DNA of 64,000 bases from Bradyrhizobium cosmicum. GTDB lineage: Bacteria; Pseudomonadota; Alphaproteobacteria; Rhizobiales; Xanthobacteraceae. The position numbers and the translations under genes are program-made. Shown one piece after another: positions 39,394-49,081 of this stretch. The stretch is taken from positions 558,001 through 622,000 of the forward strand of contig NZ_CP041656.2 of assembly GCF_007290395.2 (NCBI RefSeq), given 5' to 3'. A model generated the notes under the pieces. It had not been told where the DNA came from and did no database searches. It was given only the letters and a program-made list of their open reading frames with translations. Each line of letters begins with the position of its first letter. Position 1 is the first letter of the stretch.

Positions 39394-40119
39394 ATGGCAC
39401 GTGTTGCGTTGGTGACGGGTGGTACGCGGGGCATCGGAGCTGCGATCAGCAAGGCGCTGAAGGCGTCCGGCTACAAGGTCGCGGCGAGCTATGCGGGCAA
39501 CGATGCGGCGGCGGAGAAGTTCAAGGCCGAGACCGGCATCGCCGCCTACAAATGGGACGTCAGCAATTTCGAGGCCTGCGCCGAGGGCGTGAAGAAGGTC
39601 GAGGCCGAGGTCGGTCCCATCGACGTGCTCGTCAACAATGCCGGCATCACCAAGGACGGCGCCTTCCACAAGATGAGCCTCGAGCAATGGAACGCCGTGA
39701 TCGGCACCAATCTCGGCTCGCTGTTCAACATGTCGCGCCAGGTCATCGAAGGCATGCGCGGACGCAAGTTCGGCCGCATCATCAACATCTCCTCGATCAA
39801 CGGACAGAAGGGCCAGTTCGGCCAGGTGAACTATTCCGCGGCCAAGGCCGGCGAGATCGGCTTCACCAAGGCGCTGGCGCTGGAGAACGCCAAGGCCGGC
39901 GTCACCGTGAACGCGATCTGCCCAGGCTATATCAACACCGAGATGGTGCAGGCGGTGCCGAAGGACGTGCTGGAAAAGGCCATCCTGCCGCTGATCCCGA
40001 TCGGCCGTCTCGGCGAGCCCGAGGAAATCGCGCGCGCGGTCGTGTTCCTCGCCGCCGACGAGGCCGGCGCCATCACCGGCTCGACGCTGACCGTCAATGG
40101 CGGCCAGTACATGGTGTGA
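39394..40119 (+). CDS. phaB: acetoacetyl-CoA reductase
   Basis: SDR enzyme of 241 aa that reduces acetoacetyl-CoA to (R)-3-hydroxybutyryl-CoA with NADPH. Seen: TGGTRGIG, NNAG in LVNNAGITKDG, the catalytic Ser in ISSINGQKGQFGQ, and Tyr/Lys in NYSAAKAG; the FGQVNY context is the phaB signature. It is preceded by AAGGGAAGGA. It follows phaA beyond a terminator. Confidence 0.95.
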   Translation: MARVALVTGGTRGIGAAISKALKASGYKVAASYAGNDAAAEKFKAETGIAAYKWDVSNFEACAEGVKKVEAEVGPIDVLVNNAGITKDGAFHKMSLEQWNAVIGTNLGSLFNMSRQVIEGMRGRKFGRIINISSINGQKGQFGQVNYSAAKAGEIGFTKALALENAKAGVTVNAICPGYINTEMVQAVPKDVLEKAILPLIPIGRLGEPEEIARAVVFLAADEAGAITGSTLTVNGGQYMV

Positions 40120-40155
40120 TGCGATCGCATCACGCGCGGCCCTAAAGCCAATTTC

Positions 40156-40249
40156 CCGTCATGCCCGGGCTTGTCCCGGGCACCCATGGCCTTACAACAG
40201 CCGAGCCACGGAGCAACGTGGATGGCCGGGACGAGCCCGGCCATGACGG
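40156..40249. repeat. palindromic intergenic repeat (rhizobial family)
   Basis: Flanked by CCGTCATG and CATGACGG, with GCCCGGGCTTGTCCCGGGC on the left and GGCCGGGACGAGCCCGGCC on the right. It is the same kind as the copies at 29344 and 56984. It sits between phaB and the EamA gene and could act as a transcript end or fold. Confidence 0.8.
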
Positions 40250-40261
40250 AAATAGTGGCCG

Positions 40262-41131
40262 ATGACTCCCCGCACCGCGACGCTGATCGGATTGACCGCG
40301 ATCCTGATGTGGTCGCTGCTGTCCGTGATGACGGTGGCGACCGGAAAGATCCCGGCGTTCCAGCTCGCCGCCATGACCTTCGCGATCGGCGGTCTCGTCG
40401 GCCTCCTCACCTGGATCGGTCGCGGCGAGGCGGCGAAGAGCCTGCGTCAGCCATTCGCGGTATGGGCGGTCGGTGTCGGCGGCCTGTTCGGCTATCACGC
40501 GCTGTATTTCCTCGCGCTGCGTTTCGCGCCGCCGGCTGAAGCCGGGCTGCTCAACTATCTCTGGCCGCTCTTGATCGTGCTGTTCTCGTCGTTCCTGCCG
40601 GGCGAGCGGCTTGCCGCGCATCACGTCATCGGCGCCGTGCTCGGCCTCGTCGGCACCGTGCTGCTGTTCGCCGGGAACACCAGCGGCTTCGCGCCGGGAG
40701 CAGTGCCGGGATTGATTGCGGCCTTCATCGCCGCCTTCGTCTGGGCGATTTATTCAGTGCTGTCGCGCCGGCTCAAGGCGGTGCCGACCGATGCAGTCGC
40801 GGGCTTCTGCCTCGCCACCGCTGTGCTCGCCGCTCTGATGCATGGTTTGCTCGAAACCACGGTCTGGCCAGGGACGACGCTGCAATGGCTTTCCGTCATC
40901 GCGCTCGGCATCGGACCCGTCGGTGCCGCCTTCTACGCCTGGGACATCGGCATGAAACGGGGGGATATCCGCGTGCTCGGCGCCGCCTCCTATGCAACGC
41001 CGCTGCTCTCGACAAGCTTCCTCATCGCCGCCGGTTTTGCCAAGGCCAGCGCCAACATCGCCATCGCCGCGGTGCTGATTGCGGGCGGTGGCCTGATCGC
41101 CGCGAAGGATATGGTGCTGCGGAAACGATGA
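40262..41131 (+). CDS. EamA/DMT-superfamily transporter
   Basis: Inner-membrane protein of 289 aa with two EamA repeats, ten predicted membrane helices. Typical features are GLTAILMWSLLSV at the start, the LRFAPPAEAGLLNYLWPLLIVLFS helix pair, and the second-half WDIGMKRGDIRVLGAASYATPLLS. Members export amino acids or metabolites. The start follows the palindromic repeat closely. The substrate is unknown. Confidence 0.9.
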   Translation: MTPRTATLIGLTAILMWSLLSVMTVATGKIPAFQLAAMTFAIGGLVGLLTWIGRGEAAKSLRQPFAVWAVGVGGLFGYHALYFLALRFAPPAEAGLLNYLWPLLIVLFSSFLPGERLAAHHVIGAVLGLVGTVLLFAGNTSGFAPGAVPGLIAAFIAAFVWAIYSVLSRRLKAVPTDAVAGFCLATAVLAALMHGLLETTVWPGTTLQWLSVIALGIGPVGAAFYAWDIGMKRGDIRVLGAASYATPLLSTSFLIAAGFAKASANIAIAAVLIAGGGLIAAKDMVLRKR

Positions 41132-41140
41132 CGGTTTTGC

Positions 41141-41563
41141 CTACGGCTCCCAGCCCTTTGGAGCGAGCTCGAACTTCGCGAATTCGAACGCCGGTGCCAC
41201 GGTACAGCCGACCAGCGTCCACTCGCCCGTCGTCTCCGCCATCTGCCACGCATTCGCCGGGACGATTCCCTGCGGCCGCTCGCCACCGAGCAGGTCGGTG
41301 CCGAGCCGCACCTCGTGCTGGGAGCAGCCCTCATGCGCGATGCGCAGGGTCAGCGGGCTGCCCGCATAATAGTGCCAGGTCTCGACCGCATCGATCCGGT
41401 GCCAGTGCGAACGCTCGCCGCGTGCGAGCAGGAAGTAAATGAGAGTCGAGCGCGACCGGCCGTTGGTGTCGCTGGTCTGGTCGCGAAACGTCTCGCGGTA
41501 ATGTCCGCCTTCGGGATGCGGGCGGAGTTCGAGGCGTGCGATGATCTCGGCTGCGGTCGGCAT
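41141..41563 (-). CDS. cupin domain-containing protein (DUF985)
   Basis: A 140-aa single-domain cupin of the DUF985 type: LELRPHPEGGHYRETFRD, the metal/ligand-site strand HWHRIDAVETWHYYAGSPL, and VPANAWQMAETTGEWTLVGCTVAPAF. It starts 9 bp after the gloB stop, so it is probably in an operon with gloB. Function is not established for the family; a role in small-molecule binding is likely. Confidence 0.9.
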   Translation of the reverse strand: MPTAAEIIARLELRPHPEGGHYRETFRDQTSDTNGRSRSTLIYFLLARGERSHWHRIDAVETWHYYAGSPLTLRIAHEGCSQHEVRLGTDLLGGERPQGIVPANAWQMAETTGEWTLVGCTVAPAFEFAKFELAPKGWEP

Positions 41564-41572
41564 CGGTCCCCG

Positions 41573-42340
41573 TCAGGATTTGTTTTTGCGCTCGCGCAGC
41601 TCGCCGAACACCGCTGCGGCATCCGCGCCCTTCATGTGTAGCCTGGCTGCGACCTCGGGCGCATCAGCCCGCAGGAACACGTTTGCTCGCTTCTCGTCAC
41701 CAAGCAGTGAGGGAATCGTCGGCTTGTTCTCGGCCCGCAGCTTCGTCACCTCCGCCGCGCGCGCCTGCAGCGCCGCATTGTCCGGATCGACCGTAAGCGC
41801 GAACTTGACGTTCGACGCCGTGTATTCGTGGCCGCAATAGAGCTTGAAGTCGTCGGGCAGCGCCCGCAGCTTCAACAGCGAGTCCCACATCATCGGGTAG
41901 TCGCCTTCGAACACGCGGCCGCAGCCGATCGAGAACAGCGTGTCGGCGGCGAACAGCGTCTTCTCGTTGTCGAACACGTAGGAGATGTGGTCGAGCGTGT
42001 GGCCGGGCGTCTCGACGACGCGCGCGAGCAGATTGCCGATCTTGACCACGTCAGCATTGGCGACGCGCAGATCGACGTTGGCGATCTTCGTCGTCTTGTC
42101 ATGCGGCGCGACGACGCGGCAATTGTATTTCTGCTTGAGCTCGGCGACGCCCCCGACATGATCGCCGTGATGATGGGTGATCAGGATGTCGGTGAGCTGC
42201 CAGCCCTCGCGCTCCAGCGCCTTCAGGATGGGGCCGGCCTCGGGCGCGTCGATCGACGCCGTCGCCTTGGTTTCCACATCGTGGATCAGATAACCGAAAT
42301 TGTCGTTTAAACACGTGAAAGTACGAATTTCGGCGGCCAT
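41573..42340 (-). CDS. gloB: hydroxyacylglutathione hydrolase (glyoxalase II)
   Basis: Metallo-beta-lactamase-fold thioesterase of 255 aa, second enzyme of methylglyoxal detoxification, cleaving S-lactoylglutathione. Seen: THHHGDH (55-61), the TPGHT segment, LFAADTLFSIGCGRVFEG, and YCGHEYTASNVKF. The start is the ATG at 42340 with GGAG upstream; a much longer upstream frame is antisense to the next gene. A cupin gene follows, and a methyltransferase-like gene is divergent. Confidence 0.95.
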   Translation of the reverse strand: MAAEIRTFTCLNDNFGYLIHDVETKATASIDAPEAGPILKALEREGWQLTDILITHHHGDHVGGVAELKQKYNCRVVAPHDKTTKIANVDLRVANADVVKIGNLLARVVETPGHTLDHISYVFDNEKTLFAADTLFSIGCGRVFEGDYPMMWDSLLKLRALPDDFKLYCGHEYTASNVKFALTVDPDNAALQARAAEVTKLRAENKPTIPSLLGDEKRANVFLRADAPEVAARLHMKGADAAAVFGELRERKNKS

Positions 42341-42448
42341 GTCATCTCCATCGGGCTCAGCCCCGTCAGACAAATATGGCGTTAACGTTGCACAGGCAAT
42401 GCAATATTCCGCGCGCGGCGTCGCCCCTGTGCATGTTACATTGCCGTC

Positions 42449-43195
42449 ATGACCATCGACGTCGTCGACCTCCGCGAGTTCTATTCCCGCCGCCTCGGGA
42501 TCGTGGCGCGGCAAATGATCAATCGCGGCATCAGAGAACGCTGGCCGAACGCCGAGGGCCAGCGCGTGCTCGGCGTCGGCTATCCGACGCCCTATCTCGG
42601 GTTGTTCCGCGAAGATGCGGAGCGCTGCATCGCCTTCATGCCGGCGGCCCAGGGCGTTCTGAAATGGCCGACGGGACGGCCGGCGCTGGCCTCGCTGGTC
42701 GATGAATTCTCGCTGCCGCTTCCCGACGCCGCGGTCGACCGCATCCTGCTGGTCCATGCGCTGGAGATGTCGGACGATCCGGCCGCACTCTTGCGCGAGG
42801 TGTGGCGCGTGCTGTCGCCGTCCGGCCGCGTCATCGCGGTGATCCCGAACCGGCGCGGCGTGTGGACCCGCAGCGACAACACGCCGTTCGGTCACGGCCG
42901 GCCCTATTCCCGCTCGCAGATCACGGACCTGTTGCGCCAGACCTGGTTCACCCCGACCTCATGGGGCGAGGCGCTGTTCATGCCGCCCTATGCCGGCGGA
43001 TGGGTGCTGAAATCGGCGCAGATGTGGGAGCGCGCCGGCGCGGCGCTGTCACTGCCCTTTGCGGGCGTACATATCGTCGAGGCTTCCAAGCAGGTCTATC
43101 GCGCGATCCCCGCCAAGCGCGAGCGGGCGCGGTTGATTCCCGCGCTGACCAAGCCGGTGCTGGTGCCGTCCTCGACGACGGTCGGGCGCAACTGA
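42449..43195 (+). CDS. methyltransferase-domain protein with a degenerate SAM motif
   Basis: A 248-aa class-I-methyltransferase-like protein. Strand 4 and 5 features are normal (VDRILLVHALEMSDDPAALLREVWRVL and SPSGRVIAVIPN), but motif I reads VLGVGYPTPYLGLF instead of DxGxGxG, so SAM binding is doubtful. It is divergent from gloB, like yafS and gloB in E. coli, which hints at a conserved link. The substrate is unknown. A bidirectional terminator follows. Confidence 0.82.
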   Translation: MTIDVVDLREFYSRRLGIVARQMINRGIRERWPNAEGQRVLGVGYPTPYLGLFREDAERCIAFMPAAQGVLKWPTGRPALASLVDEFSLPLPDAAVDRILLVHALEMSDDPAALLREVWRVLSPSGRVIAVIPNRRGVWTRSDNTPFGHGRPYSRSQITDLLRQTWFTPTSWGEALFMPPYAGGWVLKSAQMWERAGAALSLPFAGVHIVEASKQVYRAIPAKRERARLIPALTKPVLVPSSTTVGRN

Positions 43196-43200
43196 AAACA

Positions 43201-43227
43201 AAACGTCCCGGCAAGGCCGGGACGTTT
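43201..43227. terminator. bidirectional terminator
   Basis: AAACGTCCCGGC and GCCGGGACGTTT form a 12-bp stem with an AAG loop. On the minus strand it is followed by TGTTTTC. It lies between the convergent methyltransferase-like gene and the DUF4167 gene and can serve both. Confidence 0.85.
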
Positions 43228-43259
43228 GCGGTCGATGAAATCAGAAGAAGCCCTGGGGC

Positions 43260-44030
43260 CTACTCGCCGGGGGCGACTTCGTCGCTCGAGCCGGCCGGAG
43301 CGGCTTCGCGCTCGGGACGCGGGCCGTGCGGCCGGCGACGCCGGCGCGGGAAGCGCTCGCCACCGCCACCGCCCTCGAAGCCGCCCGGACCGCCATTCGG
43401 GGCGCCGTTCACCTGCGGCTGCGGGCCGGTGATGAAGGAGGGCAGGCGATCGACGCTGCCGGTATCGGCAACCACGGGCTGGGGCTGGTTCAGCGGCTGC
43501 GGCGGCTGATATTGCGGCTGCGGACGGTGGTCGCGTTCGCGATGCTCGCGCGGCTGCTGGTTGTCGCGCTGATAGGTCGGCTGGTTGTCACGCTGCTGAT
43601 GATCGCGCTGGCCATCACGAACGAAGGGTTGCTGCTGCGGCTGCGGGACGAATCCCGGCTCCTGGCCGAAGTTCGAGAAATTCTCGCCGTCGTCCTCGCC
43701 ATCGTCGCCGCTGTTGCTGCTGATCGGCTCGTCGCCGCGCGGTTGCTGGTTCTGGCGGAACTGTTCCTGGGCCGTCGCGATCAGGCGGAAATAATGCTCG
43801 GCGTGCTGGTAGTAGTTCTCGGCTGCCACGGGGTCGCCGGAGGAGCGCGCATCGCGCGCGAGCTGAAGATACTTTTCAGCGATATGCGAGGCGGTGCCGC
43901 GGATCTTGATGTCGGGCCCGTTGGACTCGTAGACCCGGGTCATCGGGTTCTGGCCGCGCCGGTTATTATTATTGTTGTTGTTATTATTGTTGCGGTTGCG
44001 CATCCGCTGCTTGTTCTGACCGTTTCTCAT
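43260..44030 (-). CDS. DUF4167 domain-containing protein
   Basis: A 256-aa, mostly disordered, RNA-binding-like protein. The N-terminus has MRNGQNKQRMRNR then ten Asn in a row, then the conserved DUF4167 block (VYESNGPDIKIRGTASHIAE onward, YYQHAEHYFRLI). The remaining 140 residues are Gln-, Asn- and Arg-rich with RGG-like ends. The family is restricted to alphaproteobacteria, close to prmC and prfA, and has no assigned function; low complexity suggests nucleic-acid binding or phase separation, which is inference. Confidence 0.93.
   Translation of the reverse strand: MRNGQNKQRMRNRNNNNNNNNNNRRGQNPMTRVYESNGPDIKIRGTASHIAEKYLQLARDARSSGDPVAAENYYQHAEHYFRLIATAQEQFRQNQQPRGDEPISSNSGDDGEDDGENFSNFGQEPGFVPQPQQQPFVRDGQRDHQQRDNQPTYQRDNQQPREHRERDHRPQPQYQPPQPLNQPQPVVADTGSVDRLPSFITGPQPQVNGAPNGGPGGFEGGGGGERFPRRRRRPHGPRPEREAAPAGSSDEVAPGE
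43962..43991. repeat. Asn-codon microsatellite inside DUF4167 gene
   Basis: Thirty bases of ATT/GTT units (AAT/AAC on the coding strand) give ten consecutive Asn, residues 14-23. Tandem triplets can slip, so length may vary between strains without breaking the frame. Confidence 0.85.
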
Positions 44031-44489
44031 GTCCTGCCTTTAATTCCAGCCCTAAAGGTTGCACGCATTACTGATTGCTGAGAGTGACCTGATGACAAAG
44101 GTTCACATCCCTCGCGTACACAGCGCGAGAAGCGGCTTGAACCCTGCCGATGTTCGTCGACCGCCGCGTTCAACAAGGACGCGTTCCCCACCCGCCAGCA
44201 GTCATTGCCAGCGAACCCATTCATATTGCCTGCCAAAACAAGCCCTGGTTTCTTGCGTTAGTCTTCGCGCGCAATATCAGGCTTTCGTTCACTTTGCGGT
44301 CGGAAAGCAGCGCACCTCAATGGGCCATCGCGCTTAACAGGACCTGCGGCTTGGAACCTAAAATCAGTGAAGCTCTCGCTTGAGCCCGGCTTTCGCCCGT
44401 AAGTCTACGGGGCCGACACTGATGTGCTGAAGGGAAGGTAGTCGTTCCCAAGGGATATTCCAAGAGGTTTTTGCAGGCCAATCCGGCTT
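44031..44489. other. 459-bp intergenic region upstream of the DUF4167 gene, no gene seen
   Basis: No frame in this stretch has a ribosome binding site together with protein-like composition, and no tRNA or known small RNA was recognised. It lies between the DUF4167 start and the prmC stop and must hold the DUF4167 promoter. A weak GCCCGGCTTTCGCCCG hairpin-like stretch is visible near 44383. Confidence 0.5.
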
Positions 44490-45371
44490 TTATGGGGGCA
44501 TTTTTCGGGCCGAAACCGCCCGTGGAATGCCTGCCAGATCCGCCCTGGGCGGCCTGTCCACCGCTAACCCGGCGGCCGTCATCAAGGCCTCGATATCCCG
44601 CGCCTGGCCCCGTCCGGCCTCGACGATCAAGGCCCCGCCGGGCGCGAGCCGTTCGGCTGCCTGCGGGATCAACGCGCGATAGGCGTCATAGCCGTCATTG
44701 CCGCCGTCAAGCGCCAGATGCGGATCATGCTCGCGCACCTCGATGCTCAAGGTCGGAATTTCCCCAGAGGGAATGTAGGGCGGGTTCGACACGATGAGAT
44801 CGAACGGGCCGCGTAGCGCCGCAGCATAGGAGCAGGCCAGGAAAGCCGAGCGGCCGGCGAGGCCGAGAGAAGCGGCATTGCCTTTCGCGGTTTTGAGCGC
44901 GGTGAGGCTGAGATCGGTGCCGACGCCGAAGGCGCCGGGAATTTCATGCAGCAACGCGAGCAGGATCGCGCCGGATCCGGTGCCGATGTCGGCGATGCGC
45001 GGCGGGTGAGGTGTCTTCCGTTCGCGAAAAATCTCGAGTGTGAGCTCGACCACGGTCTCGGTATCGGGACGCGGGACCAGGGTTGCTTCCGAGAGCCGGA
45101 ACGGCAGGCCCCAGAACTCCCTGACGCCGAGAATCCGCGCCACCGGCTCACCGGCGATGCGGCGTTGCGCATGCTGCGCGAGACGCAATGCCTCGGCCTC
45201 AGTGAGGAGCCGGCTGGCCTGTGCAATCAGGCCGGTGAGGTCGAGGCCGACCGCCGCGCCGAGCAGGATACGGGCATCGAGCTCGGCTTCGTCGAGTTGC
45301 GCGGCCTTCAGCTGCGCGGCCAGCGCGCGGCGCGCGCTCTCGATCGATAGTCCGGTGAAGGGAGTGCTCAC
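44490..45371 (-). CDS. prmC: peptide chain release factor N5-glutamine methyltransferase
   Basis: HemK/PrmC of 293 aa, which methylates the Gln of the GGQ loop of release factors. Seen: an N-terminal helical domain (residues 1-80), the SAM site IADIGTGSGAILLALL (about 126-141) and the catalytic NPPY (196-199). The start chosen is the GTG at 45371, 7 bp after the prfA stop; an in-frame ATG at 45404 would overlap prfA. It is directly downstream of its substrate gene, prfA. Confidence 0.93.
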   Translation of the reverse strand: MSTPFTGLSIESARRALAAQLKAAQLDEAELDARILLGAAVGLDLTGLIAQASRLLTEAEALRLAQHAQRRIAGEPVARILGVREFWGLPFRLSEATLVPRPDTETVVELTLEIFRERKTPHPPRIADIGTGSGAILLALLHEIPGAFGVGTDLSLTALKTAKGNAASLGLAGRSAFLACSYAAALRGPFDLIVSNPPYIPSGEIPTLSIEVREHDPHLALDGGNDGYDAYRALIPQAAERLAPGGALIVEAGRGQARDIEALMTAAGLAVDRPPRADLAGIPRAVSARKMPP

Positions 45372-45378
45372 GCGCCCG

Positions 45379-46464
45379 TCACGCTGCAACACCCTGCGCG
45401 GCAAGCTGAGCGGCCTGATGCTCGGTGGTCAGTGCGTCGATCAATTCGCCGAGCGCTTCGCCCGCAATAACCTGCGGCAGCTTGTAGAGCGTCAAATTGA
45501 TGCGGTGATCGGTGACACGTCCTTGGGGGAAATTATAGGTGCGGATGCGCTCGCTGCGGTCGCCCGAGCCGACCTTCTCCTTGCGCTCGGCCGAGCGCGC
45601 GGCATCGAGGCGCTGCTGCTCGGCGTCGTAGATGCGCGAGCGCAGGATGTTCATGGCCGAAGCCCTGTTCTTGTGCTGCGAGCGGCTGTCCTGCATCATC
45701 ACCACGATCCCGGTCGGGATGTGGGTGATGCGGATCGCCGATTCGGTCTTGTTGACGTGCTGGCCGCCGGCGCCCTGCGCGCGCATGGTCTCGATGCGCA
45801 GATCGTCGTTCTTGATCTCGACGTCGACCTCCTCGACCTCCGGCATCACGGCCACCGTTGCCGCCGAGGTGTGGATGCGGCCCTGCGTCTCGGTGTCGGG
45901 CACGCGTTGCACGCGGTGCACGCCGGATTCGAACTTCAGTTTCGAGAACGCGCCGCGGCCCTGCACCTCCGCGATGATTTCCTTGTAGCCGCCGACGGTG
46001 CCTTCGCTCGCCGAGATCACCTCGACCTTCCAGCCCTGCAAGGCAGCGAAGCGCTCGTACATCCGGAACAGGTCGCCGGCGAACAGCGAGGCCTCGTCGC
46101 CGCCGGTGCCGGCGCGGATTTCCAGCACCACGTTGCGGTCGTCCATGGCGTCCTTTGGCAGCAGCGCGACGCGGATTTTCTGGACGAGTTCCTCGATCTT
46201 CGGATGGAGTTCGTCGCGCTCGGCTTCCGCCATGCCGCGCATCTCGGCATCCGTGGCGGGATCGGCGATCAGCGCCTCGGTGTCGGCGAGTTCCTTGACG
46301 GCAGACCGGTAAGTCTTCACCGCCTCGATCAGCGGCGTGATCTCGGCAAGCTCGCGCGTGACCTGCACGTAGCGTTCGGAGGAGAGCTGGCTAAGCGATT
46401 CGGCCTCGAGCGAGGCGTGGTGCGCGAGCAGGACGTCCAGTTTGGTTTCGGGGAGTGACGACAT
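45379..46464 (-). CDS. prfA: peptide chain release factor 1
   Basis: RF1 of 361 aa, which reads UAA and UAG. Seen: the GGQ loop ([10 protein letters not shown], 233-235) that triggers peptidyl-tRNA hydrolysis, the [22 protein letters not shown] region before it, and [15 protein letters not shown] near the C-terminus. Length is standard. It lies 59 bp after ptsP and just before prmC in one direction. Confidence 0.97.
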   Translation of the reverse strand: MSSLPETKLDVLLAHHASLEAESLSQLSSERYVQVTRELAEITPLIEAVKTYRSAVKELADTEALIADPATDAEMRGMAEAERDELHPKIEELVQKIRVALLPKDAMDDRNVVLEIRAGTGGDEASLFAGDLFRMYERFAALQGWKVEVISASEGTVGGYKEIIAEVQGRGAFSKLKFESGVHRVQRVPDTETQGRIHTSAATVAVMPEVEEVDVEIKNDDLRIETMRAQGAGGQHVNKTESAIRITHIPTGIVVMMQDSRSQHKNRASAMNILRSRIYDAEQQRLDAARSAERKEKVGSGDRSERIRTYNFPQGRVTDHRINLTLYKLPQVIAGEALGELIDALTTEHQAAQLAAQGVAA

Positions 46465-46523
46465 CGGTTTGGTCTCAAAAAAAGCGGAGGAAGCAAGGCG
46501 GCGAAGGCGAGCGGACAGGCCCG

Positions 46524-48791
46524 CTACAACGCCAGGCCTTCGGCCTCGGCAAATTCCGTCAGCTTCTGCCGGATCGAGACGCTGCCGGCGGGCGCGTCCA
46601 GCAGCGGGTCGAGCATCGCCTCGGCCTTTTTCGCGTCGAGGTCGATGACGAGCGCCTTGACCGGGCCGAGCGCGGTCGCCGACAGCGACAGCGAGCGATA
46701 GCCCATCGCGATCAGGGCGAGCGCGCCGATCGGCTTCGACGCCATCTCGCCGCAGAGCGACAGCGACTTCTTCGCGGCGTTGGACTTGCGTGCGATCTCG
46801 CGCAGCACGCGCAGGATCGGCGCCGACATGGTGTCGAAGCGCTCGGAGACCTTGGCGTTGCCGCGATCGACCGCGAACAGGAACTGGAACAGATCGTTGG
46901 AGCCGACCGAGATGAAGTCGACCTTCTTCAGAAGCTCGTCGAGCTGGTAGAGCAAAGCGGGCACCTCGACCATGGTGCCGATGTCGATCCTTTCAGGCAG
47001 CGTGTGGCCGTGCTGGCGCAGATAAGTGAGCTCGCGCTCGACCAGTGCCTTCGCCGAGTCGAACTCGGCGACCTCCGAGATCATCGGGAACATGATGCGC
47101 AACGCGCGGCCGCCGCCGGCACGCAGCAGCGCGCGGATCTGGCCGCGCAAAAGGCCCGGACGGTCCAGCCCGAGCCGGATCGCGCGCCAGCCGAGGGCGG
47201 GATTTTCCTCGATCACCGCTTCCATATAGGGCAGCGCCTTGTCGCCGCCGATGTCGAGCGTGCGGAAGGTGACGGGCTTGGGGCCGGCGGCATCCAGCAC
47301 GGTGCGATACAGCGCGAGCTGGTCGCTGGTGCGCGGAAGGCTCTGGCCGACCATGAATTGCAGCTCGGTGCGGAACAGGCCGATGCCGGCGCTGCCGGTG
47401 TCCTCGATATGCGGCAGGTCGATGGCTAACCCTGCGTTGATCATCAGTTCGACCTTCTGGCCGTCCCTGGTGACGCAGGGCCGATCGCGCAACGCCAAAT
47501 ATTGCGCCTGGCGGCGGGCACGGAAGCGCACGCGCTCGGCGAAGGCCGCCTCGACCTCCTGCGACGGGCGCACATAGATCGTGCCGGATGTGCCGTCGAC
47601 GATGACGGCATCGCCGGGATCGGCGATGCCGGGCGCGTTCGGCACCTCGCCGACGGCGGGGATACCAAGCGCACGCGCCACGATCGAAACGTGGGAATTG
47701 GCGGTGCCTTCCTCCAATATGATGCCGCGCAGGCGCTTGCGGTCGTAGTCGAGCAGTGCCGCCGGTCCCATCGCGCGCGCGATGACGATGGCATTGTCGG
47801 GCAATTGTTCGCGTGACGGCGCGTGGTCCTGCCCGACCAGCTGCCGCATCAGGCGGTAGCCGAGGTCCTCGAGGTCATGCAGCCGGTCGCGCAAATAGGG
47901 GTCGGTCGAGCGCAGCATGCGCGCGCGGGTGTCGGACTGCACGCGCTCGACGGCGGCTTCCGCGGTGAGGCCGGTGGCGACCGCCTCGTGCAGCTTGTGC
48001 GACCAGCCCTGGTCGTTGGCGAACATGCGGTAGGCTTCCAGCACCTCGCGGTGCTCGCCCCCCTCGGCGACGTCGCCGCGCTCCAGCATGCGGTCGAGAT
48101 CGGCGCGCAGCTTGGCCAGCGCGGTGTCGAGCCGCTTGATTTCCTTCGGCAGGTCCTCGGCGATGTAATCCTTGATGACGACGCGCGGCTCGTGCAGCAC
48201 GACATGGCCGAGCGCGATGCCTTCCGACAGGATCGCGCCGACCTTCTGTGCGGAATGGCGCGCAGCGGGCTCCTGGCCCGGCTGGGCCAGTGCGGACAAT
48301 TCGCCGGAGGCGATCAGCTCCGCCAGCACCATCGCGGTGGTCTGCAGCGCCTCGAGCTCTTCCTCGACATAGTTGCGCTTGGCGCGGTTCTGCACCACCA
48401 GCACGCCAAGCGTGTTGCCGGCGCGCAGGATCGGCACGCCGAGGAAGGAGTGGTAGATTTCCTCGCCGGTCTCGGGGCGGAACGAGAAGGCCGGGTGGCT
48501 CTGCGCATCGCTCAAATTGAGCGGAGTCGCCTCGCTGGCGACGAGGCCGACCAGGCCCTCATGTGCGCTCAGCACGGTGTGGTGGACGGCCTCGCGGTTG
48601 AGGCCTTCGGTGGCGTAGAGCTCGAGCGTGTTGTCGATGCGCAGCACATAGACCGAGCACACCTCTGCCACCATGTTGGCGGCGATCAGCACCACGATCT
48701 TGTCCAGCCGCTCCTGGGCCGAGACCTGCTCCGCCATGGTTTCGCGGAGCCGTCTCAACAAGACGCGGGGACCTCCCGACGCGCTCCGCAT
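46524..48791 (-). CDS. ptsP: phosphoenolpyruvate-protein phosphotransferase PtsP (nitrogen PTS enzyme I)
   Basis: EI-Ntr of 755 aa that passes phosphate from PEP to NPr in the regulatory nitrogen PTS. Domains: N-terminal GAF (about 20-165) that binds glutamine or 2-oxoglutarate, the phosphohistidine domain with His367 in GTANSHVSI, and the PEP-binding barrel ([43 protein letters not shown]). It lies downstream of lysC and upstream of prfA. In related bacteria this order is fixed. Confidence 0.96.
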   Translation of the reverse strand: MRSASGGPRVLLRRLRETMAEQVSAQERLDKIVVLIAANMVAEVCSVYVLRIDNTLELYATEGLNREAVHHTVLSAHEGLVGLVASEATPLNLSDAQSHPAFSFRPETGEEIYHSFLGVPILRAGNTLGVLVVQNRAKRNYVEEELEALQTTAMVLAELIASGELSALAQPGQEPAARHSAQKVGAILSEGIALGHVVLHEPRVVIKDYIAEDLPKEIKRLDTALAKLRADLDRMLERGDVAEGGEHREVLEAYRMFANDQGWSHKLHEAVATGLTAEAAVERVQSDTRARMLRSTDPYLRDRLHDLEDLGYRLMRQLVGQDHAPSREQLPDNAIVIARAMGPAALLDYDRKRLRGIILEEGTANSHVSIVARALGIPAVGEVPNAPGIADPGDAVIVDGTSGTIYVRPSQEVEAAFAERVRFRARRQAQYLALRDRPCVTRDGQKVELMINAGLAIDLPHIEDTGSAGIGLFRTELQFMVGQSLPRTSDQLALYRTVLDAAGPKPVTFRTLDIGGDKALPYMEAVIEENPALGWRAIRLGLDRPGLLRGQIRALLRAGGGRALRIMFPMISEVAEFDSAKALVERELTYLRQHGHTLPERIDIGTMVEVPALLYQLDELLKKVDFISVGSNDLFQFLFAVDRGNAKVSERFDTMSAPILRVLREIARKSNAAKKSLSLCGEMASKPIGALALIAMGYRSLSLSATALGPVKALVIDLDAKKAEAMLDPLLDAPAGSVSIRQKLTEFAEAEGLAL

Positions 48792-49021
48792 GAACCGTCA
48801 ATCTCCTCCGTCTGCCGGGCCCGGCGGTATCAGCCGGCGGCTGGCCCAAAATCCCAGAAAAACAACCGAATTGTCTGTCCGGCGCAGGCGCAAACCCAAA
48901 TCTTCTTGAGATTTCGTGCTTTGCACCGAATCAGCGGCCTGAACTGGGACACAGTCTGCGGCAGCCCACCCTGTTCGCCGTATAGCGAATTGAGGCTTGT
49001 TTTGCCAAGCAAAACGCCTGC

Positions 49022-49053
49022 CAAACGCGAAGGTGTGTATACCTTCGCGTTTG
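49022..49053. terminator. 13-bp perfect hairpin between lysC and ptsP
   Basis: CAAACGCGAAGGT and ACCTTCGCGTTTG are separated by GTGTAT. On the minus strand, the direction of both neighbours, it lies between the lysC end and ptsP and is followed shortly by GGCGTTTTGC, not a clean T-run. It may terminate lysC or structure the ptsP leader. Confidence 0.5.
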
Positions 49054-49081
49054 CTGCGACCGCTAAGAGAAAATTAGTCCA

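Noticed and set aside
44031..44489. tRNA or small-RNA gene in the gap before DUF4167
   Set aside because: No cloverleaf or TTCGAATC-type T-loop was found, and no known small RNA was recognised.
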